DNA of 64,000 nucleotides from Planctomycetota bacterium (GTDB lineage Bacteria; Planctomycetota; UBA1135; GCA-002686595), in contig JADYYP010000053.1 of NCBI GenBank assembly GCA_020853575.1, positions 186,001 to 250,000 on the forward strand. Direction: 5' to 3'. The translations under genes and the position numbers were made by a program. How positions within the stretch are numbered: the stretch's first letter is position 1; each line of letters begins with the position of its first letter. Positions 1-7,768 of this stretch are shown here, piece after piece. The notes below the pieces were generated by a model. That model was not told the origin of the DNA, ran no database searches, and worked only from the letters and a program-made list of their open reading frames with translations.

Positions 1-1
1 C

Positions 2-757
2 CGCGATCCGCTCGGGTTGACACTGCGCATCGGCGGCTACTCATTCGAGGTCATCGGGGTGCTCGAGGACGAGCAGTTCGAGTCGCACACTCGCAAGGCG
101 CTGGCACTCGACGACCGCGCGCACGAGGTGTACGTGCCGTACTCGACCAGCATGCGCACGTTCGGGATAGCGACCTTCGTCCAACGCGCCGGCAGCGAGG
201 AGCGCTCTGTGGTGGAGCTCGACCAGCTGATCGTGATGGCCGCTTCACCCGACTTGGTGTACACCACCGCACGCATCCTCTCCGCTGCTCTGGCACGGGC
301 ACATCCGCGCAAGGACTACGAGATCGTGATCCCGCTCGAGCTCCTCGAGCAGAGCGAGAAGACACAAGCGGTGTTCAACGTCGTCATGGTGCTGATCGCG
401 GCCATCTCGTTGGTCGTCGGCGGAATCGGGATCGCCAACATCATGTTGGCCACGATCACCGAACGCACTCGGGAGATCGGTGTGCGCCGAGCCTTGGGCG
501 CGACGCGCTCGGACATCACCGTGCAGTTCCTGACCGAGACCGCGGCGATCGGGTTGATCGGCGGCATCTTCGGTTGTGCGTTCGGGTTCGCAGTGCTCCG
601 CATTCTTGTCGCCTTCACCGGCTGGACCGCGATCGTCGAGCCGCATTACTTCGCCATCTCGCTCGTCATCTCCGCCGGTGTGGCTGTGCTCAGTGGCATC
701 TACCCCGCTCGGCGCGCCGCGCGGCTCGACCCGATCACTTCACTGCGGTACGAATGA
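2..757 (+). CDS. ABC transporter permease, MacB/FtsX type (5' end outside window)
   Basis: This is the C-terminal 251 residues of an inner-membrane permease of the MacB/FtsX family. The frame is open from the first bases of the window, so the true start lies upstream; a TTG at 17 is internal. The visible part begins inside the periplasmic core domain (GGYSFEVIGVLED is the usual final strand) and is followed by three hydrophobic segments near residues 123-145, 175-200 and 212-235. The conserved cytoplasmic loop TERTREIGVRRALGA and the family-typical ending DPITSLRYE are present. MacB-type permeases pair with an ATPase to move lipoproteins, peptides or drugs using periplasmic force; the substrate cannot be read here. 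The partner ATPase must be upstream of the window. Confidence 0.9.
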   Translation, partial: RDPLGLTLRIGGYSFEVIGVLEDEQFESHTRKALALDDRAHEVYVPYSTSMRTFGIATFVQRAGSEERSVVELDQLIVMAASPDLVYTTARILSAALARAHPRKDYEIVIPLELLEQSEKTQAVFNVVMVLIAAISLVVGGIGIANIMLATITERTREIGVRRALGATRSDITVQFLTETAAIGLIGGIFGCAFGFAVLRILVAFTGWTAIVEPHYFAISLVISAGVAVLSGIYPARRAARLDPITSLRYE

Positions 758-951
758 CCCGGCGGGGCGGCGTCGAACCCGAGCGTGTCCCGAAACCGGG
801 TTCGGTTTCGAGCTCGAATCGGCCAGTGGATGTGTCGCCGACGAACGCCCGCGAGGGCCGGACCGAGACGACGGGAAAAGCCGAAACGACACTCCTGGAT
901 ACGCGAACGACTGACGGACTGACCTGAGAGAGCTTCTTCTTCCACTCCTGA

Positions 952-984
952 CTCGGACCCGATCCTCTGAAGGACGGGTCCGAG
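952..984 (+). terminator. long hairpin, possible terminator of the ABC permease transcript
   Basis: The arms at 952-961 and 975-984 are perfect 10-base complements. The stem continues inside as TCCT (963-966) with AGGA (971-974), leaving one bulged A and a four-base loop. No T run follows, so a factor-dependent terminator or an RNA processing/stability element is as likely as an intrinsic terminator. Confidence 0.4.
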
Positions 985-1004
985 GTCATTTCCGGCCCGC
1001 TCAT

Positions 1005-1037
1005 GGCAGGCAGTGGGCAGGCAGTGGGCAGGCGGCC
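1005..1037. repeat. tandem 11-base repeat
   Basis: GGCAGGCAGTG occurs at 1005-1015 and again at 1016-1026, followed by a partial third copy from 1027. It lies in non-coding DNA and may be simple slippage sequence. Confidence 0.6.
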
Positions 1038-1059
1038 CCAAAAAACCTCGGAGAATATT

Positions 1060-1178
1060 GGTTCGGTCGAGCACCTGGCGCGGCTGCTTGAGCCGCAGCC
1101 AAAAAGCTGCGCTGGGGATCCTAACTCTTCTCGATGCCGCAAGCCCGTCGACCCTCAAGGTCGGCGGGCTTGTGTTTT
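1060..1178 (+). ncRNA. possible small structured RNA
   Basis: Three hairpins follow one another: GCGGCT/AGCCGC near 1080-1096, GCAGC/GCTGC near 1095-1111, and the strong terminator stem ending near 1175 with a TTTT run. The gene upstream ends 300 bases earlier and has its own hairpin at 952-984. The terminator could therefore close a short independent transcript. I recognise no known RNA family (not tRNA, SRP RNA, RNase P RNA or tmRNA), and no clear promoter was found. Confidence 0.25.
1137..1178 (+). terminator. rho-independent terminator
   Basis: AAGCCCG (1141-1147) pairs with CGGGCTT (1165-1171) and CGACC (1149-1153) with GGTCG (1159-1163). A T-G pair joins them and the loop is five bases. 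The stem can extend outward by a few pairs. It is followed by GTGTTTT, the classic layout. It ends transcription between the ABC permease and the epimerase gene. Confidence 0.75.
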
Positions 1179-1197
1179 GGGGACCTGGGCGACGCAT

Positions 1198-1257
1198 CAC
1201 CAGCTGAGCTCGGCTGGGCTGAGCTGGCCTGGGTTGAGCTCGCCTGGGTTGACCTCG
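1198..1257. repeat. four imperfect 15-base tandem repeats
   Basis: Units at 1198-1212, 1213-1227, 1228-1242 and 1243-1257 share the pattern CCTGGGTTGAGCTCG with substitutions; the last two differ at one base. It sits just before the epimerase promoter and looks like a small minisatellite. Confidence 0.6.
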
Positions 1258-1310
1258 CCCGCCTGGCCTGGCCCGCCACGCGACGCCGCTCGCACCCGTG
1301 ATCCGGTGGG

Positions 1311-1317
1311 GTAGCAT
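1311..1317 (+). promoter_or_regulatory. putative -10 element of the epimerase gene
   Basis: GTAGCAT lies 12 bases before the ATG at 1330, with no Shine-Dalgarno site between. It matches a heptamer seen before several other genes in the window. No convincing -35 element is visible. Confidence 0.35.
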
Positions 1318-1329
1318 TCGCCCCCGAGC

Positions 1330-2301
1330 ATGGCCCTCTATCTCGTCACCGGCGGCGCGGGCTTCATCGGGTCGCATATCAGCACAGGCTTGTTCGAGCG
1401 CGGCGACCGCGTTCGGGTCTTCGACGACCTCTCCACCGGCAGGCGCGAGAACTTGGCCCACCTCCCGGTCGGGGACCGGGGCAGCGGTCGTCCGGTCGAG
1501 CTGTGGATCGGCGAGCTCGCGGACCCAGAAGCCCTGCACGCGGCCTGCGCGGGGGTGGATGGCGTGTTCCACGAGGCAGCCCAGGTTTCCGTGCCCCAGA
1601 GCGTGGCCCAACCCCTTCGCTCCTACGAAACCAATGCGCTAGCGACGCTTCGGCTGCTCGAGGCATGCCGCGCACACGGCGTCCGTCGACTGGTGTTTGC
1701 GGCCTCCTCAGCGGCCTACGGTGAGACCGAGGTCTTGCCCAAGGTCGAGTCCATGGCACCCGCGCCGCTTTCCCCGTACGCAGCGGGCAAGGTCGCAGCG
1801 GAGCATCTGCTCGCGGTCTATGGCCACATCCACGGCATGCGCACCGTGTCGCTGCGTTACTTCAACATCTTCGGTCCGCGCCAGTTGGACGACAGTCCCT
1901 ACACAGGCGTCATCGCGATCTTCGCCAAGGCGCTCCTCGAAGGACGTCGCGTCCAGATCTTCGGAGACGGCGAGCAAACACGCGACTTCACGTTCGTCGA
2001 CAACGTGGTGCGCGCCAACCTGCTCGCCATGGATCGGGACGTACCAGCTGGGGCCGTGGTCAACGTTGGCGGCGGTCGTTCGATCTCGATCAACCAGCTC
2101 TACCGCGAGATGGCGCGCTTGCTCGGCTGCGACCTCGCACCCATCTATCAGCCGGCGCGGGCAGGCGACGTGCGCGATTCGCTCGCCTCACTGGAGCGTG
2201 CGCAAGCGTGGCTTGGCTATGAGCCGGTGGTCGACTGGCGAGCGGGACTCGAGCAAACCGTGGCCTGGTACAAGGCACGACACGCGCGGCGTTCGAAATA
2301 G
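1330..2301 (+). CDS. NAD-dependent sugar-nucleotide epimerase (UDP-glucose/UDP-GlcNAc 4-epimerase-like)
   Basis: This 323-residue protein is an extended short-chain dehydrogenase/reductase. The NAD-binding glycine motif VTGGAGFIGSH is at residues 6-16, a serine-rich active-site strand FAASSAAYGE is near 125-134, and the catalytic YAAGK (Tyr-x-x-x-Lys) follows near 152. The segment HEAAQVSVPQSVAQP resembles the GalE/WbpP branch, which inverts C4 of UDP-hexoses or UDP-N-acetylhexosamines for cell-surface polysaccharide synthesis. The exact substrate cannot be decided from sequence. ATG at 1330 is the only start that keeps the glycine motif at its usual distance from the N terminus. It stands alone, with a terminator upstream and a convergent neighbour downstream. 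Confidence 0.88.
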   Translation: MALYLVTGGAGFIGSHISTGLFERGDRVRVFDDLSTGRRENLAHLPVGDRGSGRPVELWIGELADPEALHAACAGVDGVFHEAAQVSVPQSVAQPLRSYETNALATLRLLEACRAHGVRRLVFAASSAAYGETEVLPKVESMAPAPLSPYAAGKVAAEHLLAVYGHIHGMRTVSLRYFNIFGPRQLDDSPYTGVIAIFAKALLEGRRVQIFGDGEQTRDFTFVDNVVRANLLAMDRDVPAGAVVNVGGGRSISINQLYREMARLLGCDLAPIYQPARAGDVRDSLASLERAQAWLGYEPVVDWRAGLEQTVAWYKARHARRSK

Positions 2302-2320
2302 TACGAGCGGACAGGCGGCG

Positions 2321-2341
2321 TTCCGAGGTTCGCGCTCGGAA
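2321..2341. terminator. hairpin between convergent genes
   Basis: TTCCGAG (2321-2327) and CTCGGAA (2335-2341) are perfect complements around a seven-base loop, between the ends of the epimerase and zinc-ribbon genes. It could serve both directions. No T run is present. Confidence 0.35.
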
Positions 2342-2399
2342 GTGCCAGGCCTGCGGCTCCCCGATCGCAGGACGCTGCCTACATCGAGCTCGAGCTTGC

Positions 2400-2612
2400 T
2401 CAGCTGGCGGCGCGTGTGAAGCGGAACAGATCCGGCCAGCTCCACTTGCGCGCCGAGAAGCTCTCGCGCTCGGTCAGCACGAGAACGTAATCGCAATAGG
2501 GTTCCGGGCAGGCCATCAGCGCCGCGCGCGACGGGTCTTCGCCGACCTCCGTGACTTGGAGCGGCTGGTAGCAACGCGGGCAGAGGTGCTGGCTCTCGAG
2601 CTTCGAATCCAT
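2400..2612 (-). CDS. small zinc-ribbon protein (70 aa)
   Basis: This short gene encodes 70 residues with a clear zinc-ribbon pattern: CPRC at residues 11-14 and CPEPYC at 35-40, so Cys11, Cys14, Cys35 and Cys40 could bind one zinc ion. The C-terminal third is basic and aromatic (SARKWSWPDLFRF). I do not recognise the family and assign no function; such proteins often bind nucleic acid or a protein partner. ATG at 2612 places the first CxxC near the N terminus. The minus frame stays open far upstream, but residues beyond this methionine look like the mirror image of the opposite-strand gene pckA. The gene converges on the epimerase gene and diverges from pckA. Confidence 0.65.
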   Translation of the reverse strand: MDSKLESQHLCPRCYQPLQVTEVGEDPSRAALMACPEPYCDYVLVLTERESFSARKWSWPDLFRFTRAAS

Positions 2613-2951
2613 GACAGGTCGGCGGCGGGCTGGAGTCCGGGGCGCAGGGCTCGAACCGATCGCGCGGTGCGCGAACGCGGTGCGACGCCGGTGCAGCGCT
2701 CCCGTGGACAACCGCCGCTTCGGCATGCTCGGCGCACTCCCTGAAGCTCTTTTCAAGACCGCGAGAATCCCGCTCCAAAGCTGAGTCGACGCGCTGTCGA
2801 GCTCACCAGCGACGCGCGCCGTCGCTTGGCCGGGGCCGACGCTGGAAGGGGGGCTGGCTGGACGGCGCCGGCGCGCTACCCTGTTGCGCTTCACGAACCA
2901 ACCGCAGATCGGAATCCACCGGTCCGGCACAGCCCCTTTTCCAAGTACGCC
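2613..2951. other. divergent intergenic region upstream of pckA
   Basis: These 339 bases separate the zinc-ribbon gene (minus) from pckA (plus). A -10-like CTACCCT is at 2876-2882, about 70 bases before the pckA ATG. No operator, riboswitch or small gene was seen. Confidence 0.45.
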
Positions 2952-4631
2952 ATGACGACCACGACCCAGGCTCCGCAGGCCGACTACAAGGCCGAGCTCG
3001 AGAAGCTCTTCGGACTGAAGAGCGTCTCCTACAAATACAACCTGTCCAAGGACGAGCTCTTCCACGAAGCGATTGCCAACGATCGCGGGCGTGTGAAGAA
3101 GGACGGGCCGAGCAACGCCCAGAAGGCGTTCGCCACCAAGCTCGGCCTGAAGGGTCCGCTGGTGTACTACACCGACCCCGATTGCACGGGTCGGCGTGTC
3201 AAGGACACCTATGCAGTGTGTTGGCCGGAGCTCGCCGACGAGATCTGGTGGAAGGACGACGTCCAGCGCTACGACCCGGCCAAGTACGAGGGCCTGCTCC
3301 AACGCGTGGTCGCGCACCTCAACGAGAAGAAGGCGAGCCTGTACGTCAAGGACGTCTTCATGGGTGCGGACCCCGAGTTTGCCGTGCCCTACCGCTTCGT
3401 CGGCGAGTACGCGACCCACGCGATGTTCGCCCACAACATGTTCCCCAAGGATCTCGCGGCCGTGAAGGACATCGCCGCGCGCCGCTGGACGATGCTCAAC
3501 GTGCCGTCCTTCGTGTGCGTTCCGGAGCGTGACGGCTGCCGCGCAGAATGCGCGGTGATCATCGACATCAAGAACAAGATCTGCCTCGTCGCCGGCCGCA
3601 TGGATTACTGCGGCGTCGTGAAGAAGACCATCTTCACCGTCGGCAACTACCTCCTGCCGAAGCAGGGACGGCTGTCGATGCACTGCTCGGCCAACGTCGG
3701 CCCGCGCGGCGACGGAGCCGTCCTGTTCGGACTTTCGGGCACGGGCAAGACGACGCTCTCGGCGGATCCCGACCGGCGGCTGATCGGCGACGACGAGACG
3801 ATCTGGAGCGACAGCGGCTTGTGCAACCTCGAGGACGGCTGCTACGCCAAGCTGATCGACCTCTCCAAGGAGGCCGAGCCCGTGATCGCGGCCGCGCTCT
3901 CCAAGCCGGGGACGATCATCGAGAACGTGCCGCCGCTGCCGGGCAAGACGATGGCCGAGTGCGATCCCCAGGAGCTCGACTTGACCGACAAGTCGATCAC
4001 GGAGAACACGCGCTTCAGCTACCCGCTGACCGCCAACCCCAACGTGATGCCCAAGGCCCAGGGGCCGCACCCGGAGACGATCGTGCTGCTCACAGCCGAC
4101 GCCTTCGGGGTGTTGCCGCCGGTCGCGATCCTCGACGCCGAGCAGGTCATGTACCACTTCGTGTCGGGCTTCACCGCCAAGTTGGCGGGGACCGAGGTCG
4201 GTGTCACCGAGCCCAAGGCGGCGTTCTCGGCCTGCTTCGGCGCGCCGTTCATGGCCCACAAGCCTTCGGTCTACGCCAAGCTGCTCGGCGAGAAGATGCA
4301 GAAGCACAAGGCGCGCTGCATCCTGCTCAACACCGGCTGGAGCGGTGGCGCCTTCGGCGTCGGCAAGCGCATCTCGATCAAGCACACCCGCGCGCTGCTC
4401 AACGCCGCGCTGTCCGGGGCGCTGGACAAGGTCGAGTGCGAGCTGCACCCGACCTTCAACCTCAAGATGCCCAAGAGCTGCCCGGGCGTGCCGGCGGAGA
4501 TCCTCAACCCGCGCAACACCTGGACGGACAAGGCGGCCTACGACGCCGCCGCCACCAAGCTGCGCGACATGTTCCGCAAGAACTTCGACGACAAGGGCTT
4601 CGGCAAGCTCGGCATCAAGGCCGGGATGTAG
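2952..4631 (+). CDS. pckA: phosphoenolpyruvate carboxykinase (ATP)
   Basis: The enzyme converts oxaloacetate and ATP to phosphoenolpyruvate, CO2 and ADP, the entry step of gluconeogenesis, in the cytoplasm. It is 559 residues, slightly longer than the usual 530-540. The kinase P-loop GLSGTGKTTLSADP is near residues 259-272, followed by the metal-binding LIGDDE, as in ATP-dependent (not GTP-dependent) enzymes. The start was set at ATG 2952 (MTTTTQAPQADY) because the open frame upstream (from 2826) is low in family similarity and runs through the promoter region. No Shine-Dalgarno site precedes this ATG. A strong terminator follows directly at 4658, so it is probably monocistronic. Confidence 0.96.
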   Translation: MTTTTQAPQADYKAELEKLFGLKSVSYKYNLSKDELFHEAIANDRGRVKKDGPSNAQKAFATKLGLKGPLVYYTDPDCTGRRVKDTYAVCWPELADEIWWKDDVQRYDPAKYEGLLQRVVAHLNEKKASLYVKDVFMGADPEFAVPYRFVGEYATHAMFAHNMFPKDLAAVKDIAARRWTMLNVPSFVCVPERDGCRAECAVIIDIKNKICLVAGRMDYCGVVKKTIFTVGNYLLPKQGRLSMHCSANVGPRGDGAVLFGLSGTGKTTLSADPDRRLIGDDETIWSDSGLCNLEDGCYAKLIDLSKEAEPVIAAALSKPGTIIENVPPLPGKTMAECDPQELDLTDKSITENTRFSYPLTANPNVMPKAQGPHPETIVLLTADAFGVLPPVAILDAEQVMYHFVSGFTAKLAGTEVGVTEPKAAFSACFGAPFMAHKPSVYAKLLGEKMQKHKARCILLNTGWSGGAFGVGKRISIKHTRALLNAALSGALDKVECELHPTFNLKMPKSCPGVPAEILNPRNTWTDKAAYDAAATKLRDMFRKNFDDKGFGKLGIKAGM

Positions 4632-4657
4632 CTGCCGTAGCTGCGGAGCAGCGAACT

Positions 4658-4697
4658 GCGGGGAGCGTGGCCCGTCGGGCGCGCTCCCCGCATTCTT
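4658..4697 (+). terminator. terminator of pckA
   Basis: The arms GCGGGGAGCG (4658-4667) and CGCTCCCCGC (4682-4691) are perfect complements. An inner GCCC/GGGC stem (4670-4673 with 4677-4680) closes a three-base loop, and ATTCTT follows. It lies 27 bases after the pckA stop. Confidence 0.75.
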
Positions 4698-4725
4698 GCG
4701 CAGACCACGAGCCGCGGTGGCGCTG

Positions 4726-4732
4726 CTAGACT
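4726..4732 (+). promoter_or_regulatory. putative -10 element of the TPR gene
   Basis: CTAGACT ends 10 bases before the ATG at 4743; transcription from it would begin almost at the start codon. The leader has no Shine-Dalgarno site. Confidence 0.35.
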
Positions 4733-4742
4733 CGGCTGCACC

Positions 4743-5123
4743 ATGGCGGACGCCAAGACCCACTACCTCGCCGGCCTGAAGCTCTTCGGGCAGAACAAGT
4801 TCGAGGACGCGATCGCGGAGTACCGACTCGCGTTGGTCGAGCAGCCAGATTGGGCCGAGGTGATCCACGCGCTGGCGACGGCGCAGTCCAAGCTCGGTCA
4901 GCATGAGCAGGCGATCGCCACGCTCCAGCGCGTGATCGAGCTCACGCCTCAGGATTCCTTTGCCTTCACCAGCCTGTCGATCTTCTTGCAGCGCGCGGGG
5001 AAGATCGCGGACGCGGAGACTGCGGCGGCCAAGGCGCGCATGCTGGCGTGGAAGGAAGAGCTCAAGAAGAACCCCAACGCGCCGCCGCCCCAGGCCCTCG
5101 GTGGCATGAACGTCGTGCAATAG
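4743..5123 (+). CDS. tetratricopeptide-repeat protein (126 aa)
   Basis: A small soluble protein made almost entirely of TPR helices: about three repeats cover residues 4-105, each with the small/large residue pattern of the family (for example LGQHEQAIATLQRVIELTP near 49-67). The tail (residues 106-126) is proline- and glycine-rich. There is no signal peptide or membrane segment, so it is cytoplasmic. TPR proteins act as protein-binding scaffolds, and nothing here names the partner. It stands between pckA (which has its own terminator) and a histidine kinase 163 bases downstream, so it may be its own transcription unit. Confidence 0.85.
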   Translation: MADAKTHYLAGLKLFGQNKFEDAIAEYRLALVEQPDWAEVIHALATAQSKLGQHEQAIATLQRVIELTPQDSFAFTSLSIFLQRAGKIADAETAAAKARMLAWKEELKKNPNAPPPQALGGMNVVQ

Positions 5124-5286
5124 TTCGCGCTCTCGGCACCGCCGAACCCGGCTCGCGGAGCAAGTGGGCGCGAAAATGCCCCCGGCGTAGCGGAGAAATA
5201 CGCAGTAGTACGGTTCGACCTGCTCCCTGCGCGCCATACCGGCCTGCGCTCGAGCCGCCGACCATGGCGCGCGAAGCACTGTCGCC

Positions 5287-6546
5287 ATGTCGTGTGACTA
5301 TTTGAGCCATCTCGATGCCGCATCTTCGCGCTGTTGCGGCGAGGGGGATCCGCTGGAGGTCCTGCGCGCGCGCATGGCCTCGTGCCCGGGTATCGCGACC
5401 ACCACGGCGCTGGCTCCGTTCGAGGAGCAGATTCGCCGCGCACAGAAGATGGAGACCGTGTCCACGCTGGCGGCGGGAATTTCGCACCACTTCAACAACC
5501 TCTTGATGGGCATTTTGGGCGCCAGCCGTTTGGCGGCCCGGCAACTCGACGACGAGCACCCGGCGCTGCCGTACCTGGCGGAGATCGCCGCCGCCGCGGA
5601 CCGCGGCGCCGAGTTGACGCGCAAGCTGGTCGACTTCGGGCGCCCCAGGCAGCCTCAGTTGCGCCCGATGCGCGTCGTCGATGCCATCGAAGGTGCGCGC
5701 GGAGTGCTGCGCGACCTGCTTCCGGAGGATGTGCGTCTGAGCGTCATCCTCGGGGCTCCCGAAGCGCGGGTCATCGCCGACCCCGAGCAGCTGGAGCAGA
5801 TCCTGGTCAACCTCACTCTCAACGCGCGCGACGCACTGCCGTCGGGGGGCGAGGTGTCGATTGCCGCCTGCGCGCTGGAGCTCGGAGAGGCCTCCCCGCA
5901 CTTGTTGGCGCGGATGAAGCCCGGCAGCTACGTCGAGATTTCGGTCCGCGACACGGGTTGCGGAATGGACGAGGCCACTCGGGCCCGCATCTTCGAGCCA
6001 TTCTTCACCACCAAGCCCGAGGGAACCGGCCTGGGCCTGTACATCGTGTACGGGGTCCTGGCGTCGCTCGGCGGGCGTATCGAGGTCGATAGCCAACTTG
6101 GCGCGGGCACCACCTTTCGCCTGCTGCTCCCTGCCTACCAACCGCCACCTGCGCCGGCCGTGGCACCCGACCGCAAGCCCCGCATCCTGGTCGTCGAAGA
6201 CGAGCGCCTGATCCGCATCACCTTGCGCCACACGCTGCAACGCGAGGGGTTCGAAGTGCTGTGCGCCGGCGACGCCGTGGAAGCACGGGCGGTGCTGCGG
6301 GATGTGGGCTATCCCGATGTGCTGCTCTCCGACATGATCCTGCCGGGGGCCAGTGGGACGGACCTGGCCCAAGAGGTCGTGCTGGCCAACCCCGCCACGC
6401 GCGTGGTGTTCATGTCGGCCTACCCGCGGGACGTGTTGCTCGCCCAGGGTCGGATCGACGCCTCCGCGCGGACGCTCGAGAAGCCCTTCGGCGAAGACAC
6501 GTTGCTCGCCGTGCTGCGCGATTCGCTGATCGGCGCGAGCAACTGA
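5287..6546 (+). CDS. soluble hybrid histidine kinase with receiver domain
   Basis: This 419-residue signalling protein has, in order, a short N-terminal region without a recognisable sensor (1-50), a dimerisation/phosphoacceptor helix with GISHHFNNLL near 63-72, an ATP-binding domain with the N box (NLTLNARDAL), G1 (DTGCGMD), F (FEPFFTTK) and G2 (GTGLGLYIVYG), and a C-terminal receiver domain from about residue 298. The receiver has the acidic start VVEDE, the phosphoacceptor Asp in LLSDMILPG and the Lys in LEKPF. There is no transmembrane segment, so it is cytoplasmic and its input must come from another protein or a small molecule. No DNA-binding output domain or dedicated partner gene is adjacent. 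Confidence 0.93.
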   Translation: MSCDYLSHLDAASSRCCGEGDPLEVLRARMASCPGIATTTALAPFEEQIRRAQKMETVSTLAAGISHHFNNLLMGILGASRLAARQLDDEHPALPYLAEIAAAADRGAELTRKLVDFGRPRQPQLRPMRVVDAIEGARGVLRDLLPEDVRLSVILGAPEARVIADPEQLEQILVNLTLNARDALPSGGEVSIAACALELGEASPHLLARMKPGSYVEISVRDTGCGMDEATRARIFEPFFTTKPEGTGLGLYIVYGVLASLGGRIEVDSQLGAGTTFRLLLPAYQPPPAPAVAPDRKPRILVVEDERLIRITLRHTLQREGFEVLCAGDAVEARAVLRDVGYPDVLLSDMILPGASGTDLAQEVVLANPATRVVFMSAYPRDVLLAQGRIDASARTLEKPFGEDTLLAVLRDSLIGASN

Positions 6547-6598
6547 CCGCAGGCGCGCGCTCTAGCTCGCGAGTGTGCGCCACACGCGCAAGCTGCGG
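6547..6598 (+). terminator. possible terminator after the hybrid kinase
   Basis: CCGCAG (6547-6552) and GCGCG (6553-6557) pair with CGCGC (6585-6589) and CTGCGG (6593-6598), with a three-base bulge and a long loop. It lies directly after the stop codon. No T run is present. Confidence 0.3.
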
Positions 6599-6694
6599 AG
6601 CGCGTCCGTACGGCGTACCCGCGGTCGACGTGCGATTGCGGCCGTATGGAGCGCGAGCCTCGCGCGCCCATGCTTCACCCTGGAGGTGACTGCC

Positions 6695-7132
6695 ATGACG
6701 ATCGCCCGGATCTGTCAGCGAGATGTCGACAGTGCCATGGCCTCGGAATCTGTGCGCACCGCCGCCCAGCGCATGTCTTCGCGCAGCGTGGGCACGCTCC
6801 TGGTGCTCGACGCCCAACGCCGCCCGATCGGCATCCTGACCGACCGCGACCTGGCGCTGCGGGTCGTCAGCGAGGGACGTGTTCCCGCGACCACCAGTGT
6901 CGAGGACGTGATGACTCGCGGTCTGGTCACTCTCAGCGACACGGCCTCGATCGATGACGCATTGGCGCTGATGCGCGCGAAGGCTGTACGCCGGCTGCCG
7001 GTCGTCGGAGGGGATGGGCGGGTCGTTGGCTTGGTGTCGATGGACGACATCCTGGCCTTGATGGCCCACGAAATGTGGCAGCTGGGGCGCCTGATCGCGC
7101 GCTCGTCGCCGTCCGCTCTGGCGGAGGCGTGA
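6695..7132 (+). CDS. CBS-pair domain protein (145 aa)
   Basis: A cytoplasmic protein consisting of two CBS motifs (about residues 10-60 and 75-130), the fold that binds adenine nucleotides such as AMP, ATP or S-adenosylmethionine to report energy status. Characteristic strings are GILTDRDLALRVV and GLVSMDDILALM. ATG at 6695 was chosen because a good Shine-Dalgarno site (GGAGGT, 6682-6687) lies seven bases before it; an open extension to 6575 has no CBS-like content. Stand-alone CBS pairs usually regulate a partner enzyme or channel, which is not evident here. It converges on the SufT-like gene with a 42-base gap. Confidence 0.9.
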   Translation: MTIARICQRDVDSAMASESVRTAAQRMSSRSVGTLLVLDAQRRPIGILTDRDLALRVVSEGRVPATTSVEDVMTRGLVTLSDTASIDDALALMRAKAVRRLPVVGGDGRVVGLVSMDDILALMAHEMWQLGRLIARSSPSALAEA

Positions 7133-7174
7133 GAGCGGATCGCTCGCCGCGAGAGCCCGGCCGGATCGCGCGCC

Positions 7175-7498
7175 CTACTCGGCCTCGGGCTCTTCGTCGA
7201 TGCCGAGCAGCTTGCGGCCCTCCGCGGAGATGCGTTGGGGAGTCCACTGCGGCTCCCAAACCACCTTGACCTCGGTCGTCTTGACTCCCTGGACCGTATT
7301 GCAGCGCCGCATCACGACGTCCGGGATGGTCTTGGCTTCCGGGCACGACTGGGAGGTCAGTGTCATCGTTACCGTGCACCTGTCGCCGTCGACGTGGACG
7401 TCATAGATCAGCCCCAGATCCACGATGTTGACCGGGATCTCGGGGTCGTAGACCTGGCGGAGTTGGGTGAAGACTGATTCGGTGAGCGTCGTGGTCAT
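7175..7498 (-). CDS. iron-sulfur assembly protein, MIP18/DUF59 (SufT/PaaD-like)
   Basis: The 107-residue protein has the full DUF59 core: YDPEIPVNIVDLGLIYDV near residues 17-34 and the conserved cysteine loop TSQSCPEAKTIPDVV (Cys52). Members such as SufT and YitW help mature or target Fe-S clusters; PaaD and CIA2 are relatives. It is short, with no Mrp/NBP35 fusion, so a SufT-like role is the best guess. No suf genes are adjacent. On its own strand GTAGACT lies 25 bases upstream and is a candidate -10 element. Confidence 0.88.
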   Translation of the reverse strand: MTTTLTESVFTQLRQVYDPEIPVNIVDLGLIYDVHVDGDRCTVTMTLTSQSCPEAKTIPDVVMRRCNTVQGVKTTEVKVVWEPQWTPQRISAEGRKLLGIDEEPEAE

Positions 7499-7523
7499 GG
7501 GCAGCGTGCAGGTAGGCGCACAG

Positions 7524-7530
7524 AGTCTAC
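7524..7530 (-). promoter_or_regulatory. putative -10 element of the SufT-like gene
   Basis: GTAGACT read on the minus strand, 25 bases before the ATG at 7498. The hexamer TAGACT is identical to that before the TPR gene at 4743. Confidence 0.35.
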
Positions 7531-7645
7531 CGGCCCCGATGTCGCGAGCCGAAGGATTCTCCCGTGGACGTGAGTCTCAGCGGGTCCGACCCGGGCCTCC
7601 GGATTTGGCGTCGACACTTGGGCCAACCCGGCGTCTTGGACCGCA

Positions 7646-7679
7646 CGCCCCCGACGCGCTTCTTGCGGAGCCGGGGGCG
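7646..7679. other. strong hairpin upstream of the candidate selenoprotein gene
   Basis: CGCCCCCG (7646-7653) and CGGGGGCG (7672-7679) are perfect 8-base complements, with a nested CGC/GCG pair in the loop. It lies in the 270-base divergent region between the SufT-like gene and the secreted protein. A small palindrome, CCCTA-tcg-TAGGG (7697-7709), follows it and overlaps a -10-like CTATCGT. Confidence 0.35.
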
Positions 7680-7768
7680 CGGTATCGAGAACCAGTCCCT
7701 ATCGTAGGGCGAGCCCGTCCGTGTCGGTCGTCATCACCGTCCCCTGGTCGCGTTTGGAGTCGCTTCCG

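Larger units (their letters stand above)
758..1329. other. intergenic region with hairpins, short repeats and no gene
   Basis: No convincing protein gene is seen in these 572 bases on either strand. The region holds a long hairpin at 952-984, 11-base direct repeats at 1005-1037, a compact structured segment ending in a rho-independent terminator at 1137-1178, four imperfect 15-base repeats at 1198-1257 and the putative promoter of the epimerase gene at 1311-1317. Confidence 0.6.

Noticed and set aside
5205-5240. GGTTCGAC resembling a tRNA T loop
   Set aside because: The flanking bases do not form a T stem, and no cloverleaf can be drawn.
2400-5288. A 962-residue open frame on the minus strand across pckA and the TPR gene
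   Set aside because: It is the mirror image of plus-strand GC-rich codons; only its last 70 residues have protein-like character (the zinc-ribbon gene).
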